Shown here: piece by piece, positions 8,525-16,629 of the stretch | How the letters are laid out: every line of letters begins with the position of its first letter | Numbering within the stretch: position 1 is the stretch's first letter | Assembly (NCBI GenBank): GCA_013361525.1 | Contig: JABFXY010000049.1 | Coordinates: 124,001 to 188,000, forward strand | From: Polyangiaceae bacterium | GTDB lineage: Bacteria > Myxococcota_A > Polyangia > Polyangiales > Polyangiaceae | DNA length: 64,000 nt | Direction of reading: 5' to 3' | Notes under the pieces: model-generated | Database searches by the model: none | Told to the model about the DNA's origin: nothing | Seen by the model: only the letters and a program-made list of their open reading frames with translations | Position numbers and translations under genes: made by a program

Positions 8525-10897
8525 ATGACCTCTCCGATCCGGAACGTGTGCGTGATCGGGGGCGGCGTGATGGGGAGCGGCATCGCGGCCCACCTCGCGA
8601 ACGCGGGCGTGCGCGTGCTGCTGCTCGACATCGTCCCCCCGAACCTGACCGACGCCGAAAAAGGCGACAAGAAGGCGCGCGACCGCTTCGCGCAAGGCGG
8701 CCTCGACAAGGCGCTCAAAGCGCGCCCCGCGGCCTTCTTCCACCCGTCGTTCGCGAACCTCGTGCGGATCGGAAACGTCGAGGACGACCTCGACAAGGCG
8801 AGCAACTGCGACCTCGTCATCGAGGCGATCATCGAGAAGCTCGAGCCGAAGCAGGCGCTCTTCACGCGCCTCGAGAAGATCGTTCCGGCGCATACGATCG
8901 TCGCCTCGAACACCTCGGGCCTGCGAATCGCTTCGATGATGGAAGGCCGATCGGCCGACTTCAAGAAGCGCTTCTGCGTGATGCACTTCTTCAACCCGGT
9001 CCGTTACATGAAGCTCCTCGAGCTCGTTGCCGGCCCGGACACGGCGCCCGAGACGATCGCGCGCATCAAGCAGTTCGGCGAAGACGTGCTCGGCAAGGGC
9101 ATCGTCATCGGCAAAGACACGCCGAACTTCGTCGGTAACCGCATCGGCGCGCACTCGATGATGGTCGCGATCCATCAGATGCTCGCCGACGGCCTCGCCC
9201 CCGAGGACGTCGACAACATCACCGGCATCCCGATGGGCCACCCGAAGAGCGCGAGCTTCCGCACCGCGGATCTCGTCGGCCTCGACACCTTCGGGCACGT
9301 CGCGGAGAACTGTTACAACTCGCTCACGAGCGACGAAGATCGCGACGTCTTCAAGCTCCCGGACTTCATTCGATCGATGATCGAAAAGAAGCTCCTCGGC
9401 GACAAGACGAAGGGCGGCTTCTACAAGAAGGGCGACGCGGGCATCATGACGCTCGACCCGAAGACGCTCGAGTACCGCGCCAAGGGCGGTGACGAGTCGA
9501 TCGCCAAGGCGACGAAGAGCATCAGCAAGATCGAGGACCCGAAAGAGCGCGTCCGCAAGCTCGCCGCCGATCAAGGCAAGGCCGGCCAATACGCGTGGAA
9601 GGTCGTCTCCCGGTCGCTGGCGTACGCCGCGCGCCGCATGGGCGAGATCGCCGACGACGTGAGCGCCGTCGATGACGCGATGAAGTGGGGCTACAACTGG
9701 GAGCTCGGCCCGTTCGAGACGTGGGACGCCCTCGGCTTCGCCGAGACGGTCGACCGCATGCAGAAGGACGGCATCAAGCTGCCCGACTCGATCCTCAAGA
9801 TGAAGGCGTCGGGCGCGACGGGCTTCTACTCGAACGACGGCAAGGTCTTCGATCTCAAGAAGGGCGCGTATGTCGCTCGCGAGATCGATCCGCGCAACAA
9901 GACCGTCCTCGACTTGCGCAAGGGCTCGGCCCCCGTTCTCAAGAACGACGGCGCCGAAGCGTGGGATCTCGGCGACGGCGTCCTCGGGCTCACCTTCAAG
10001 ACGAAGGCGAACTCGATCGACCCCGACATCATCGACATCCTCGGCAAGACCGTCGACGAGGCCGAAAAGAACTGGAAGGCCGTCGTCATCGCCAACCAGG
10101 GCGAGCACTTCTGTGTCGGCGCGAACCTGCTGCTCGTCGTCATGGCCTCGCAGGCCAAGGAGTGGGAGCAGGTGCGGAGCATGGTGAAGAACCTGCAAAC
10201 CGCTGCGCTGCGCATGAAGTACTCGACGGTGCCGATCGTCGCCGCGCCTTACGGCATGGCGCTCGGTGGCGGCCTCGAGGTCTGTCTCGCGTCGACCGCG
10301 ATTCAGGCGGCGGCCGAGACGTATTCGGGCCTCGTCGAGGTCGGCGTCGGCCTCATCCCGGGCGGCGCGGGCACGGTGAACCTGCTCTGGCGGGCGCTCG
10401 AGAACATCCCCGAGGGCGCGCAGATCAACACCCTCGAGCTCGTCACGCAGGTCTTCAAGAACATCGCCCTGGCGAAGGTCGCGACCAGCGCCGACGAAGC
10501 GAAGATGCTGGGCTACTTCCGCAAGTCGGACGGCGTGTCGTTCGATCGATCGCGCCTCGTCACCGAAGCCAAGGCGAAGGCCCTCGGCATCGCGAACAGC
10601 GGCTATCACCCGCCGGCCCCGCGCTCCTTCGTCCTCCCTGGCGAAAGCGGGATCGCGACACTATCTATGATGGTCGACACGTTGGTCGCCGGCGGCTACG
10701 CGAGCGAGCACGACGCGAAGATCGCCCGCAAGCTCGCGGAGGTCCTCTCCGGCGGCCGCGGCGGCAACCAGCGCCCGGTGACCGAGGAAGAGGTCCTCGA
10801 GCTCGAGCGCGAAGCGTTCGTGAGCCTCTGCGGCGAGCCGAAGAGCCAGGAACGCATGCAGTACATGCTGATGAACAACAAGCCTTTGAGGAACTAG
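8525..10897 (+). CDS. fadN: 3-hydroxyacyl-CoA dehydrogenase / enoyl-CoA hydratase, FadN type
   Basis: A 790-residue bifunctional beta-oxidation enzyme that hydrates enoyl-CoA and oxidises 3-hydroxyacyl-CoA with NAD. The dehydrogenase comes first: a Rossmann motif at residues about 8-20 (CVIGGGVMGSGIAAHLA), then MHFFNPVRYMKLLELV and the 3HCDH C-terminal domain. The crotonase-fold hydratase is in the C-terminal half, with GEHFCVGANL and ALGGGLEVCLA for the oxyanion hole and active-site Glu, and PGGAGT. This order and length fit Bacillus FadN rather than E. coli FadB, where the hydratase is first. AGAAGGAG precedes the ATG. The thiolase starts three bases after its stop, so the two form an operon. 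Confidence 0.93.
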   Translation: MTSPIRNVCVIGGGVMGSGIAAHLANAGVRVLLLDIVPPNLTDAEKGDKKARDRFAQGGLDKALKARPAAFFHPSFANLVRIGNVEDDLDKASNCDLVIEAIIEKLEPKQALFTRLEKIVPAHTIVASNTSGLRIASMMEGRSADFKKRFCVMHFFNPVRYMKLLELVAGPDTAPETIARIKQFGEDVLGKGIVIGKDTPNFVGNRIGAHSMMVAIHQMLADGLAPEDVDNITGIPMGHPKSASFRTADLVGLDTFGHVAENCYNSLTSDEDRDVFKLPDFIRSMIEKKLLGDKTKGGFYKKGDAGIMTLDPKTLEYRAKGGDESIAKATKSISKIEDPKERVRKLAADQGKAGQYAWKVVSRSLAYAARRMGEIADDVSAVDDAMKWGYNWELGPFETWDALGFAETVDRMQKDGIKLPDSILKMKASGATGFYSNDGKVFDLKKGAYVAREIDPRNKTVLDLRKGSAPVLKNDGAEAWDLGDGVLGLTFKTKANSIDPDIIDILGKTVDEAEKNWKAVVIANQGEHFCVGANLLLVVMASQAKEWEQVRSMVKNLQTAALRMKYSTVPIVAAPYGMALGGGLEVCLASTAIQAAAETYSGLVEVGVGLIPGGAGTVNLLWRALENIPEGAQINTLELVTQVFKNIALAKVATSADEAKMLGYFRKSDGVSFDRSRLVTEAKAKALGIANSGYHPPAPRSFVLPGESGIATLSMMVDTLVAGGYASEHDAKIARKLAEVLSGGRGGNQRPVTEEEVLELEREAFVSLCGEPKSQERMQYMLMNNKPLRN

Positions 10898-10900
10898 ACC

Positions 10901-12067
10901 ATGCAAGACGTCATCATTGTCGATGCGGTTCGCTCGGCCGTCGGCCGGGCCATCAAAGGTTCCCTTGCGCAGAAGCGCCCGGACGAGCTCGCGGGTGAGG
11001 TCATTCGCGGCCTGCTCGCGCGCAACCCGCAGGTGAAGCCCGAGCAGGTCGAGGACCTCGTCCTCGGCTGCGCGATGCCGGAAGGCGAGCAGGGCCTCAA
11101 CGTGGCGCGCGTCGCCGGCTTCCTCGGCGGCCTGCCGCAAGAGACCAGCGCGATGACCATCAACCGCTTTTGCTCGAGCGGCCTGCAGGCCGTCGCGCTC
11201 GCGGCCGGTGCGCTCGCGATCGGGTCGAACGACCTCGTCATCGCCGGCGGCGTCGAGTCGATGAGCATGGTGCCCATGACGGGCAACAAGCTCTCGGCCT
11301 CGGCCGAGGCGATGGAGAAGTATCCGACGGTGTACACGCCGATGGGCATCACCGCAGAGAACGTCGCCAACCGCTTCGAGATCTCGCGGCAGGCGCAGGA
11401 CGAGTTCGCCTACAAGAGCCAGCAGAAGGCGGCGGCGGCTCAAAAGGCCGGCCGCTTCGACGCCGAGATCGTCCCGGTGAACGCGATTCGTTACGTCGCG
11501 AACCAGCGCGTCCTCCAGGAGTTCAAGGTGGACGAGCTGCCCCGCGGCGACACGACGCTCGAGGGCCTCGCCGCCCTCAAGCCGTCGTTTGCCACGAAGG
11601 GCACGGTCACGCCGGGCAACGCGTCGCCGCTCTCGGACGGCGCAGCGGCGGTTCTGGTCGCGTCGAAGGCGAAAGCCGACGAGCTGAAGCTGCAGAAGCT
11701 CGGCTACTTCCGCTCGTATGTCACGGTCGGCGTCGACCCGGCCATCATGGGCATTGGGCCGGCGCCGGCGATCGAGAAGCTGTTCGCGAAGACGGGATTG
11801 TCGGTGAAGGACATCGACATCTTCGAGATCAACGAGGCTTTTGCGAGCCAATCGGTCTACGTGCAGAAGAAGCTCGGGATTCCGGACGAGAAGCTGAACG
11901 TGAACGGCGGCGCGATTGCCTTGGGGCATCCGCTCGGGTGCACGGGCGCGAAGCTTGTCGCGACGGCGCTTCATGAGTTGAAGCGGCGAGGTGGGAAGTA
12001 CGCCATCGTGAGCATGTGTATTGGTGGTGGGATGGGAGCTGCTGGGTTGTTGGAGTTGGCGAAGTAG
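10901..12067 (+). CDS. fadA: Acetyl-CoA acyltransferase (3-ketoacyl-CoA thiolase)
   Basis: A 388-residue thiolase of full family length, which cleaves 3-ketoacyl-CoA with CoA in the last step of beta-oxidation. The nucleophilic cysteine is C91 in [11 protein letters not shown]. The other active-site residues are in NEAFA, the histidine of [16 protein letters not shown] and the second cysteine in CIGGGMG near the C-terminus. It follows the FadN-type gene with only three bases between them, so the two enzymes are made together for fatty-acid breakdown. No acyl-CoA dehydrogenase gene is adjacent. A terminator hairpin follows at 12090. Confidence 0.95.
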   Translation: MQDVIIVDAVRSAVGRAIKGSLAQKRPDELAGEVIRGLLARNPQVKPEQVEDLVLGCAMPEGEQGLNVARVAGFLGGLPQETSAMTINRFCSSGLQAVALAAGALAIGSNDLVIAGGVESMSMVPMTGNKLSASAEAMEKYPTVYTPMGITAENVANRFEISRQAQDEFAYKSQQKAAAAQKAGRFDAEIVPVNAIRYVANQRVLQEFKVDELPRGDTTLEGLAALKPSFATKGTVTPGNASPLSDGAAAVLVASKAKADELKLQKLGYFRSYVTVGVDPAIMGIGPAPAIEKLFAKTGLSVKDIDIFEINEAFASQSVYVQKKLGIPDEKLNVNGGAIALGHPLGCTGAKLVATALHELKRRGGKYAIVSMCIGGGMGAAGLLELAK

Positions 12068-12089
12068 TTCGCTGATTGGGTGATAGAGG

Positions 12090-12126
12090 AGCGCCGGCGT
12101 TGGATGACGTCGGCGCTTTTCTTTTT
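12090..12126 (+). terminator. Intrinsic terminator of the beta-oxidation operon
   Basis: AGCGCCGGCGT (12090-12100) pairs with ACGTCGGCGCT (12107-12117) over 11 bp with one G-T pair, followed by TTTTCTTTTT. It lies 23 bases after the thiolase stop. Confidence 0.85.
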
Positions 12127-12291
12127 GGGGATAGGGCCTCGGCCGGGGGATAGGGATAGGGATAGGGATAGGGATAGGGCTTCGGCCAGGGATAGGGCTA
12201 GGGATAGGGCTGGGGTGAGGGCTTCGGCTAGGGATTGGGATTGGGATTGGGATTGGGATAAGGATAGGGGGGCTTTGGGCTTTGGGCTTTG
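12127..12291 (+). repeat. G-rich microsatellite array: GGGATA, GGGATT and GGGCTTT runs
   Basis: After the terminator the plus strand runs through about 165 bases made almost only of short G-rich units. GGGATA is repeated five times or more in tandem (12149-12179), with further scattered copies and imperfect GGGCTA/GGGCTG units. Then come four GGGATT-type units (12231-12258) and three GGGCTTT units (12271-12290). The spacing of four or more GGG triplets by three bases fits a canonical G-quadruplex. The other strand encodes only Ser/Leu/Gln repeats there and is not a convincing gene. Confidence 0.85.
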
Positions 12292-12294
12292 CTC

Positions 12295-12434
12295 AGGCTT
12301 GATGGTGTTGTTCACGCCCTAGCGCGCACTAGCCGCGCCAGCGCGCGGCGACGGTATTTCGTCATTGCGAGGTGTTGAGTGCGCGCTGTCACGGCTCCTG
12401 CGCGGTGGGGGGCATGAACAACACCATCAAGCCT
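12295..12434. repeat. Nested inverted repeat covering the start of the four-helix-bundle gene
   Basis: AGGCTTGATGGTGTTGTTCA (12295-12314) is a perfect 20-bp inverted copy of 12415-12434, which is the start codon region and first codons of the next gene. A second inverted pair lies inside it: AGCGCGCACT (12321-12330) and AGTGCGCGCT (12378-12387). The left arm thus looks like a mirrored copy of the gene's 5' end, reading GTG followed by codons for NNTIKP on the minus strand. Confidence 0.8.
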
Positions 12435-12764
12435 TCGTCGTTGCCGCACCATAAGCTCGTTGCCTATTCGGTTGCGGTGGAGCTGCTCGTGGCCGTTAAG
12501 GCCGCTCGAATTCGTGATTCGAAGCTTCGCGATGAGGCTCTTCGGGCGGCTAAGAGTGCCTGTTTGAACTGCGCGGAGGGGGCTGGGCGGGTAACGCGGC
12601 CGGATAAGGCGCGCGCCTTCGCTATCGCGCGGGGCGAGGCTGTGGAGGCGATTGCCGCGGTCGAGATCGCGGCGCACGTTGGCGATGCTTCGCAGTTGGC
12701 CGCCGACCGTTGCGTGAAGCTGGGCGGGCGCCTCGTTGCGCTGCTCTCGGGGCTTACGCGGTAA
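12414..12764 (+). CDS. Four-helix bundle protein (23S rRNA intervening-sequence protein family)
   Basis: A 116-residue all-helical protein. The pattern HKLVAYSVAVELLVAVKA, then a loop and LRDEALRAAKSACLNCAEGAGR, then ARGEAVEAIAAVEIA, matches the four-helix-bundle proteins first found in 23S rRNA intervening sequences and also found as free genes. These form pentameric rings in solved structures and probably bind nucleic acid; the role here is unknown. GGTGGGGGG precedes the ATG. The start codon lies inside a 20-bp inverted repeat shared with 12295-12314. The 3' end overlaps the convergent methyltransferase gene by 11 bases. Confidence 0.85.
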   Translation: MNNTIKPSSLPHHKLVAYSVAVELLVAVKAARIRDSKLRDEALRAAKSACLNCAEGAGRVTRPDKARAFAIARGEAVEAIAAVEIAAHVGDASQLAADRCVKLGGRLVALLSGLTR

Positions 12765-13497
12765 TCGACGTCGGCGCGGCCGCTTGGGAGGAGAACTTGG
12801 CGAAGTAGGCGGCGCCGGGGCCGAGGCGTCGGTCGAACATGAAGCCGGCTCTGGCGGCCATTTCGCGAAGAGCCGTTAGACGAACGCCGTCCGGATCGAT
12901 GACCAGCGCTTCGCCGACGACGAGGCGACCGCCGGGTTTCAGCACACGACCGATCTCCTTCAGCGCGGCATCGGGGTCGGGTAGCTCTCCGAGGACGCCG
13001 ATGACGTAGGCCGCGTCGAAACTGCGGTCGGCGTACGGCAAGCGTTGCGCGTTGCCGAGGGTGGCGACGATGTTTTCGGCCCCGGCGGCCCGCGCGCGCT
13101 CCTGGAGCGTCGCCAGCATCTCGGCCTGGATGTCGAGCACCTCCAGAACACCAGTCGGTCGGAGCGCGGCGGAGATAGGCAACGAATAGATGCCCACGCC
13201 CGGGCCGAGCTCGAGGATCCGTTCGCCGGGGCGAGGATGGAGCATCACACGCAGCCGATGGGCCGACAGTGGCCAGCGCGGCAGGTACAGCACCCAGCGG
13301 AGCGAATAGGGCATCGGGCTCGGACCGCGCTGGCTCGACCAGCGCGCTCCCAGGATCGCGCCCGCACAAACGGCCGCGCAGGCACCTGCCAAGGGGACCT
13401 TGCCCAGCGCCACAGCCGCAGCTGCCGCAATCGCGCTGGTCCCGGCGACGACGCTCGCCCAGTCGGTCAACCGGGCCTTCCTCCTCGAATGACTCAT
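12754..13497 (-). CDS. Class I SAM-dependent methyltransferase with N-terminal membrane segments
   Basis: A 247-residue protein. Residues about 12-50 are hydrophobic (an Ala-rich stretch then GACAAVCAGAILGA), suggesting a membrane anchor. The rest is a Rossmann methyltransferase: motif I ERILELGPGVGIYS, acidic motif LEVLDIQAEML, then NAQRLPYADRSFDAAYVIGVLGELPD and LKEIGRVLKPGGRLVV. It resembles the UbiE/phospholipid methyltransferase type; the substrate is unknown. The ATG at 13497 is preceded by GAGAGGAAG. It diverges from a TetR-type gene across a 128-bp region with a palindrome, so it is a likely target of that regulator. Confidence 0.88.
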   Translation of the reverse strand: MSHSRRKARLTDWASVVAGTSAIAAAAAVALGKVPLAGACAAVCAGAILGARWSSQRGPSPMPYSLRWVLYLPRWPLSAHRLRVMLHPRPGERILELGPGVGIYSLPISAALRPTGVLEVLDIQAEMLATLQERARAAGAENIVATLGNAQRLPYADRSFDAAYVIGVLGELPDPDAALKEIGRVLKPGGRLVVGEALVIDPDGVRLTALREMAARAGFMFDRRLGPGAAYFAKFSSQAAAPTSITA

Positions 13498-13565
13498 CGT
13501 GCTTCTTCCTCTCGATCGCGGCGAGATGCGCGCCCACATCGGCACTTGTTCCGCCGCGAGGAGAA

Positions 13566-13587
13566 ATTGTGAATAATTGCTCACAAT
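13566..13587. promoter_or_regulatory. Palindromic operator candidate for the TetR-type regulator
   Basis: ATTGTGA (13566-13572) and TCACAAT (13581-13587) form a perfect inverted repeat with an eight-base AT-rich centre. It is one of the few AT-rich places here and sits between the methyltransferase and TetR-type genes. The palindrome is seen; binding is inferred from the usual behaviour of divergent TetR regulators. Confidence 0.6.
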
Positions 13588-13625
13588 CTGCAGCTCGCGT
13601 TGGGCTCGGATTTCGGCGGTGTCCG

Positions 13626-14213
13626 ATGCGAAAAAAGAAGCGCCATTTAGAGCCCAAACAGCAGCGAGCACGAGACACCATCGAGGCGATTATTCGAGCA
13701 ACTGCTCAGATTTTGGCGCGCGACGGAGCGGACCGGCTGACGACGAATCGCGCCGCCGCGGTGGCCGGCGTCTCGATCGGCTCGCTCTACCAGTACTTCC
13801 CCGACAAGGCGGCGCTCATCGCCGAGGTCCGGCGGCGGCACGACGAAGCTTTTCGGGAGCGGCTCCTCGCACTGACCGGGGCGATCGCGGGCCTACCGCT
13901 CAAGGCGGCGATTGCACATTGCGTGGATGCGCTCATCGAGCTCCACCGAGAAGATCCGGCATTGCACAACGCCGTGGCCGCTGCCGGTGTCGGCAACAAT
14001 GACCGCCGCCTGATGCAGCAGCTCGCGTCGAGCTGGCTCGAGGCGCGGCGCGACGAGGTTCGCCCTTCGAATCGAGCATTGGCCGCGGAGATCGCGTTCG
14101 ATGCAGCCGAATCCCTCGTCCATGGGGCCGCGCTACGCTCGCCGAGCATCCTCGCCAGCAAAGCGTTCTCCGCGGAGGTCATCGACTTGCTGACGCGGTA
14201 CCTGAGCCGCTGA
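13626..14213 (+). CDS. TetR/AcrR family transcriptional regulator
   Basis: A 195-residue one-component regulator. The N-terminal helix-turn-helix is clear: ARDTIEAIIRATAQILARDG, then AAAVAGVSIGSLYQYFPDKAALI at residues about 43-65. The C-terminal ligand domain (about 70-195) is all helical and matches the length of the family. It diverges from a membrane-anchored methyltransferase gene, with the palindrome at 13566-13587 between them. This suggests it represses that gene and itself until an unknown ligand binds. The ATG at 13626 is chosen because the upstream part of the open frame does not code. Confidence 0.92.
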   Translation: MRKKKRHLEPKQQRARDTIEAIIRATAQILARDGADRLTTNRAAAVAGVSIGSLYQYFPDKAALIAEVRRRHDEAFRERLLALTGAIAGLPLKAAIAHCVDALIELHREDPALHNAVAAAGVGNNDRRLMQQLASSWLEARRDEVRPSNRALAAEIAFDAAESLVHGAALRSPSILASKAFSAEVIDLLTRYLSR

Positions 14214-14287
14214 TCGACATCCGACGCTGGCCGACGGGGCGGGAACTTCTCGCCGTCGCCGCGGTCAGGCGGCACGAGGAGGTCGTG

Positions 14288-15418
14288 ATGCCAGCATCGC
14301 GTCCGGTCGTTTTCCTCGTGGCAACGGCGGTGGTGTATGTGGCGACCGGCCTCGCGTGCGGAACACCGATGGCCGAGCGCCGACCTTCGACGTCGCTAAG
14401 GGTCGAAAGCGCCGAACCCGATCACTCCACTTTCGCCGACGAGCCCTCGCCATCCGTTTCAGAGGACGATCCGACGCGGCTTTCCAAGCCTCTCATGCAC
14501 CCCGCGCGCGCCCAGGTCATCGGCGCCGTCGCCTTCGATCCCGCTGCGCTCGACACGCTTCGTCCATTGGCGACCGTCGGGGCAGACCGCCGCGGTAGCT
14601 TCGCCATTCAGCCGGCGCATCCTCGCCAAGAGCTGGTGATGCAAGGCGACCTGATTGCCACCGTCACGATCGGCTCGCTTCGGTGGCTCAACGTACCGGA
14701 GGGTCGGCACGTCACGCTGGGTCACCTGCCCGACACGGATGCACTGCGCAAGGCGCGCGCGTTTGGGCCCGAAGACATTCTTCGATACGGGGACCTCAGC
14801 ACGACCAAAAAGCCGTGCCTCGGGGGGGAGGGCACGCTCGAGCTCGAATGGGACGGCCTGGTCCCAGGGTCGTGGTCCGATACCTCACTCGAGTACGTGC
14901 GCTTCCAGGGCGAGTTTCGATTCTCCGGATGCACCGGCATCGTGAAGCGATCAGGTCGTGTGCGGGCCAAGGCCGTCATCCCATCGTTCCTTTACGCATT
15001 CCGCTCCTGCAGAGAAGCCTGTGATGGTTCTGGCGACAAAGGGGAAGATCGCGTGGAGCTGCTTGCCCCGCCTTCACATTGGATGGCTTCGAGCGTTCCC
15101 GTTCCCGAGCAAACACATCCCCAGGTGGGGACTCATACCCTCGTCAGCGTCCCGCTCGTTCGCGGCGGGTCCGGCACGGCGACCGTTACGCTCAATGGAA
15201 GTGATATTGCGTTTTACCTGGGTCTACGCGGCATTTCGCCGAGTTGGTTCAAGCCGGGCGACACGCTCGCGAACGCAGAGCTGCAGCTGAACGTCGATGT
15301 CACCTGGTCCGAGGAGGATGATAAGCCGACGGGAATGGTCTATGTCGCGGGTACAAGCGCCGACGCCCGAGAGCTCGCCGCGGAGATTGCTCCACACCTT
15401 TCGGGGCTCGCTCGCTAG
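14288..15418 (+). CDS. Predicted lipoprotein of unknown function
   Basis: A 376-residue protein with signal MPASRPVVFLVATAVVYVATGLAC; the lipobox is TGLAC near residue 24. A charged linker rich in Ser, Pro and Glu follows. The main domain, from about residue 75, contains four cysteines spread as CLGGEG, SGCTG, SCREACDG, which could form disulfides outside the cytoplasm. I do not recognise it. GAGGAGG lies before the ATG at 14288; a GTG immediately upstream (14285) is too close to that site. Confidence 0.75.
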   Translation: MPASRPVVFLVATAVVYVATGLACGTPMAERRPSTSLRVESAEPDHSTFADEPSPSVSEDDPTRLSKPLMHPARAQVIGAVAFDPAALDTLRPLATVGADRRGSFAIQPAHPRQELVMQGDLIATVTIGSLRWLNVPEGRHVTLGHLPDTDALRKARAFGPEDILRYGDLSTTKKPCLGGEGTLELEWDGLVPGSWSDTSLEYVRFQGEFRFSGCTGIVKRSGRVRAKAVIPSFLYAFRSCREACDGSGDKGEDRVELLAPPSHWMASSVPVPEQTHPQVGTHTLVSVPLVRGGSGTATVTLNGSDIAFYLGLRGISPSWFKPGDTLANAELQLNVDVTWSEEDDKPTGMVYVAGTSADARELAAEIAPHLSGLAR

Positions 15419-15698
15419 AAAGCGGATGTCGATCTCTATCGCCTGGGCGCCAGCGTGAGCACGCCTCGTCGCGGGCGCTGCGAGGTTCTGCGCCGGGCTG
15501 CGGCACGGCCTGCGGAGGTGCGCAAGTATCTCCCATAAATTCCATACGTTGACTCGCTCAACCGAACGATGGGAAGATTCACTGCGCGGCCCCCGTACTG
15601 GGACCCACTGAAACACGCCTGCCGTATCGGGACCCCGAGCGCATCCGCCTCCACGTCGCTGCGCAGCGGTAGCTCTTGCCATTGAAGGGTTGTCATCC

Positions 15699-16610
15699 AT
15701 GTTTGCCACCAAAGCGTCGACGTTGCTGCTCCTGATCCCGACGGTATTGGGCGCGACAGGCTGCTCGGTGCTCGCTTCCGCCCTCCGCGGCTCGAACAAC
15801 GAGGCGAAGGAGGAGGAGGAGGCGAAGCGGAAGCAGGAGGAGGACCAGAAGGAAGCCGCGAAGGTCACCGAGTATCGGAGCACCATCGCGGCGGCGTCAT
15901 GCGACGACGTCTTTCGCATCTACCGCGAGAGGAGCACACCCGAAACCTACGGTGCGGAGACCGCCAAAGACACGCGGGTTGCGCTCACGAAGAAGTTCAT
16001 CGCGTGCAAGAAGAACGCGGAGTTGTTCTCCTGTCTCGGCAATATTGTCGGAGGCCGGTACTTCCACGCCGCGAAAGAAGAGGGGGTCGACGTCATTGGA
16101 GCCCTCAAGGACTACCTTGCGTCACCGGAGCGCAAAGGGCTATTCCAACTCGATAGTTGCAAGAACGACGACGGATACAGCCGTCGCGCCGTGTACGAGT
16201 GGCTGCGCAACGAGGACGAGGACCTCTGCAGCAACTTCATTGCCGCAATGGAGACGGCGGATCCCGAGACACGCGCCGGCATCGTCGCCGGGTACCTGAC
16301 GCCGAAGAAGTGCGCCGGTGCCGCGAAGCTCGCGGTCACGGGCCTGCAGGCGGACCCTGCTTGGGCGAAGGAAGAGACCTGCGCCTACCTCGGCGCCCAC
16401 GGAGATACCTCGTACATCCAGGACATCGAAACGGTCGCCAATGCTTACAGCGAAGTGGTCTATCGAGACGGGCGAGCGTTCGTTCCGGTGCGCGACGTGT
16501 GCATGCAGGCAGCCGCCAAGCTCAAGCTGAAGAAGAGCGAGCCCGCGCCGGAAGCGCCGACGAAGAAGGACCCTGCGCCGACGAAGAAGGACCCTGCGCC
16601 GAAGAAGTAG
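15699..16610 (+). CDS. Predicted lipoprotein with Lys/Pro repeat tail, unknown function
   Basis: A 303-residue protein. The signal MFATKASTLLLLIPTVLGATGC ends in lipobox GATGC. It is followed by a strongly charged coiled-coil stretch (EAKEEEEAKRKQEEDQKEA) and a globular domain with several cysteines and helices in HEAT-like spacing. The C-terminal tail repeats PTKKDPA twice. I do not recognise the family. The ATG at 15699 is preceded by GAAGGG; a TTG at 15690 is too close to that site. The 280 bases upstream hold no gene that I can support. Confidence 0.72.
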   Translation: MFATKASTLLLLIPTVLGATGCSVLASALRGSNNEAKEEEEAKRKQEEDQKEAAKVTEYRSTIAAASCDDVFRIYRERSTPETYGAETAKDTRVALTKKFIACKKNAELFSCLGNIVGGRYFHAAKEEGVDVIGALKDYLASPERKGLFQLDSCKNDDGYSRRAVYEWLRNEDEDLCSNFIAAMETADPETRAGIVAGYLTPKKCAGAAKLAVTGLQADPAWAKEETCAYLGAHGDTSYIQDIETVANAYSEVVYRDGRAFVPVRDVCMQAAAKLKLKKSEPAPEAPTKKDPAPTKKDPAPKK

Positions 16611-16629
16611 CGGAAAGACCTTCGATTGC

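Noticed and set aside
8444-10609. Long minus-strand open frame (721 codons) opposite the FadN-type gene
   Set aside because: It is a shadow of a high-GC coding strand. Its protein is almost only Arg, Ala, Asp, Val and Leu in random-looking order, and the plus strand encodes a clear enzyme.
12127-12291. CRISPR-like repeat array
   Set aside because: Units are 6-7 bases with no unique spacers.
11971-12315. Minus-strand open frame with Ser-Leu and Ser-Gln repeats over the G-rich array
   Set aside because: The repeats are translated microsatellite DNA. It overlaps the thiolase end and terminator, and its only gene-like part is the mirrored start of the four-helix-bundle gene.
13498-13540. Sigma54-like GG-N10-GC match (CGGCACTTGTTCCGCC) upstream of the TetR gene
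   Set aside because: The match lacks the TTGC/CTGC element and the first T. In DNA this GC-rich such spacing is expected often by chance.
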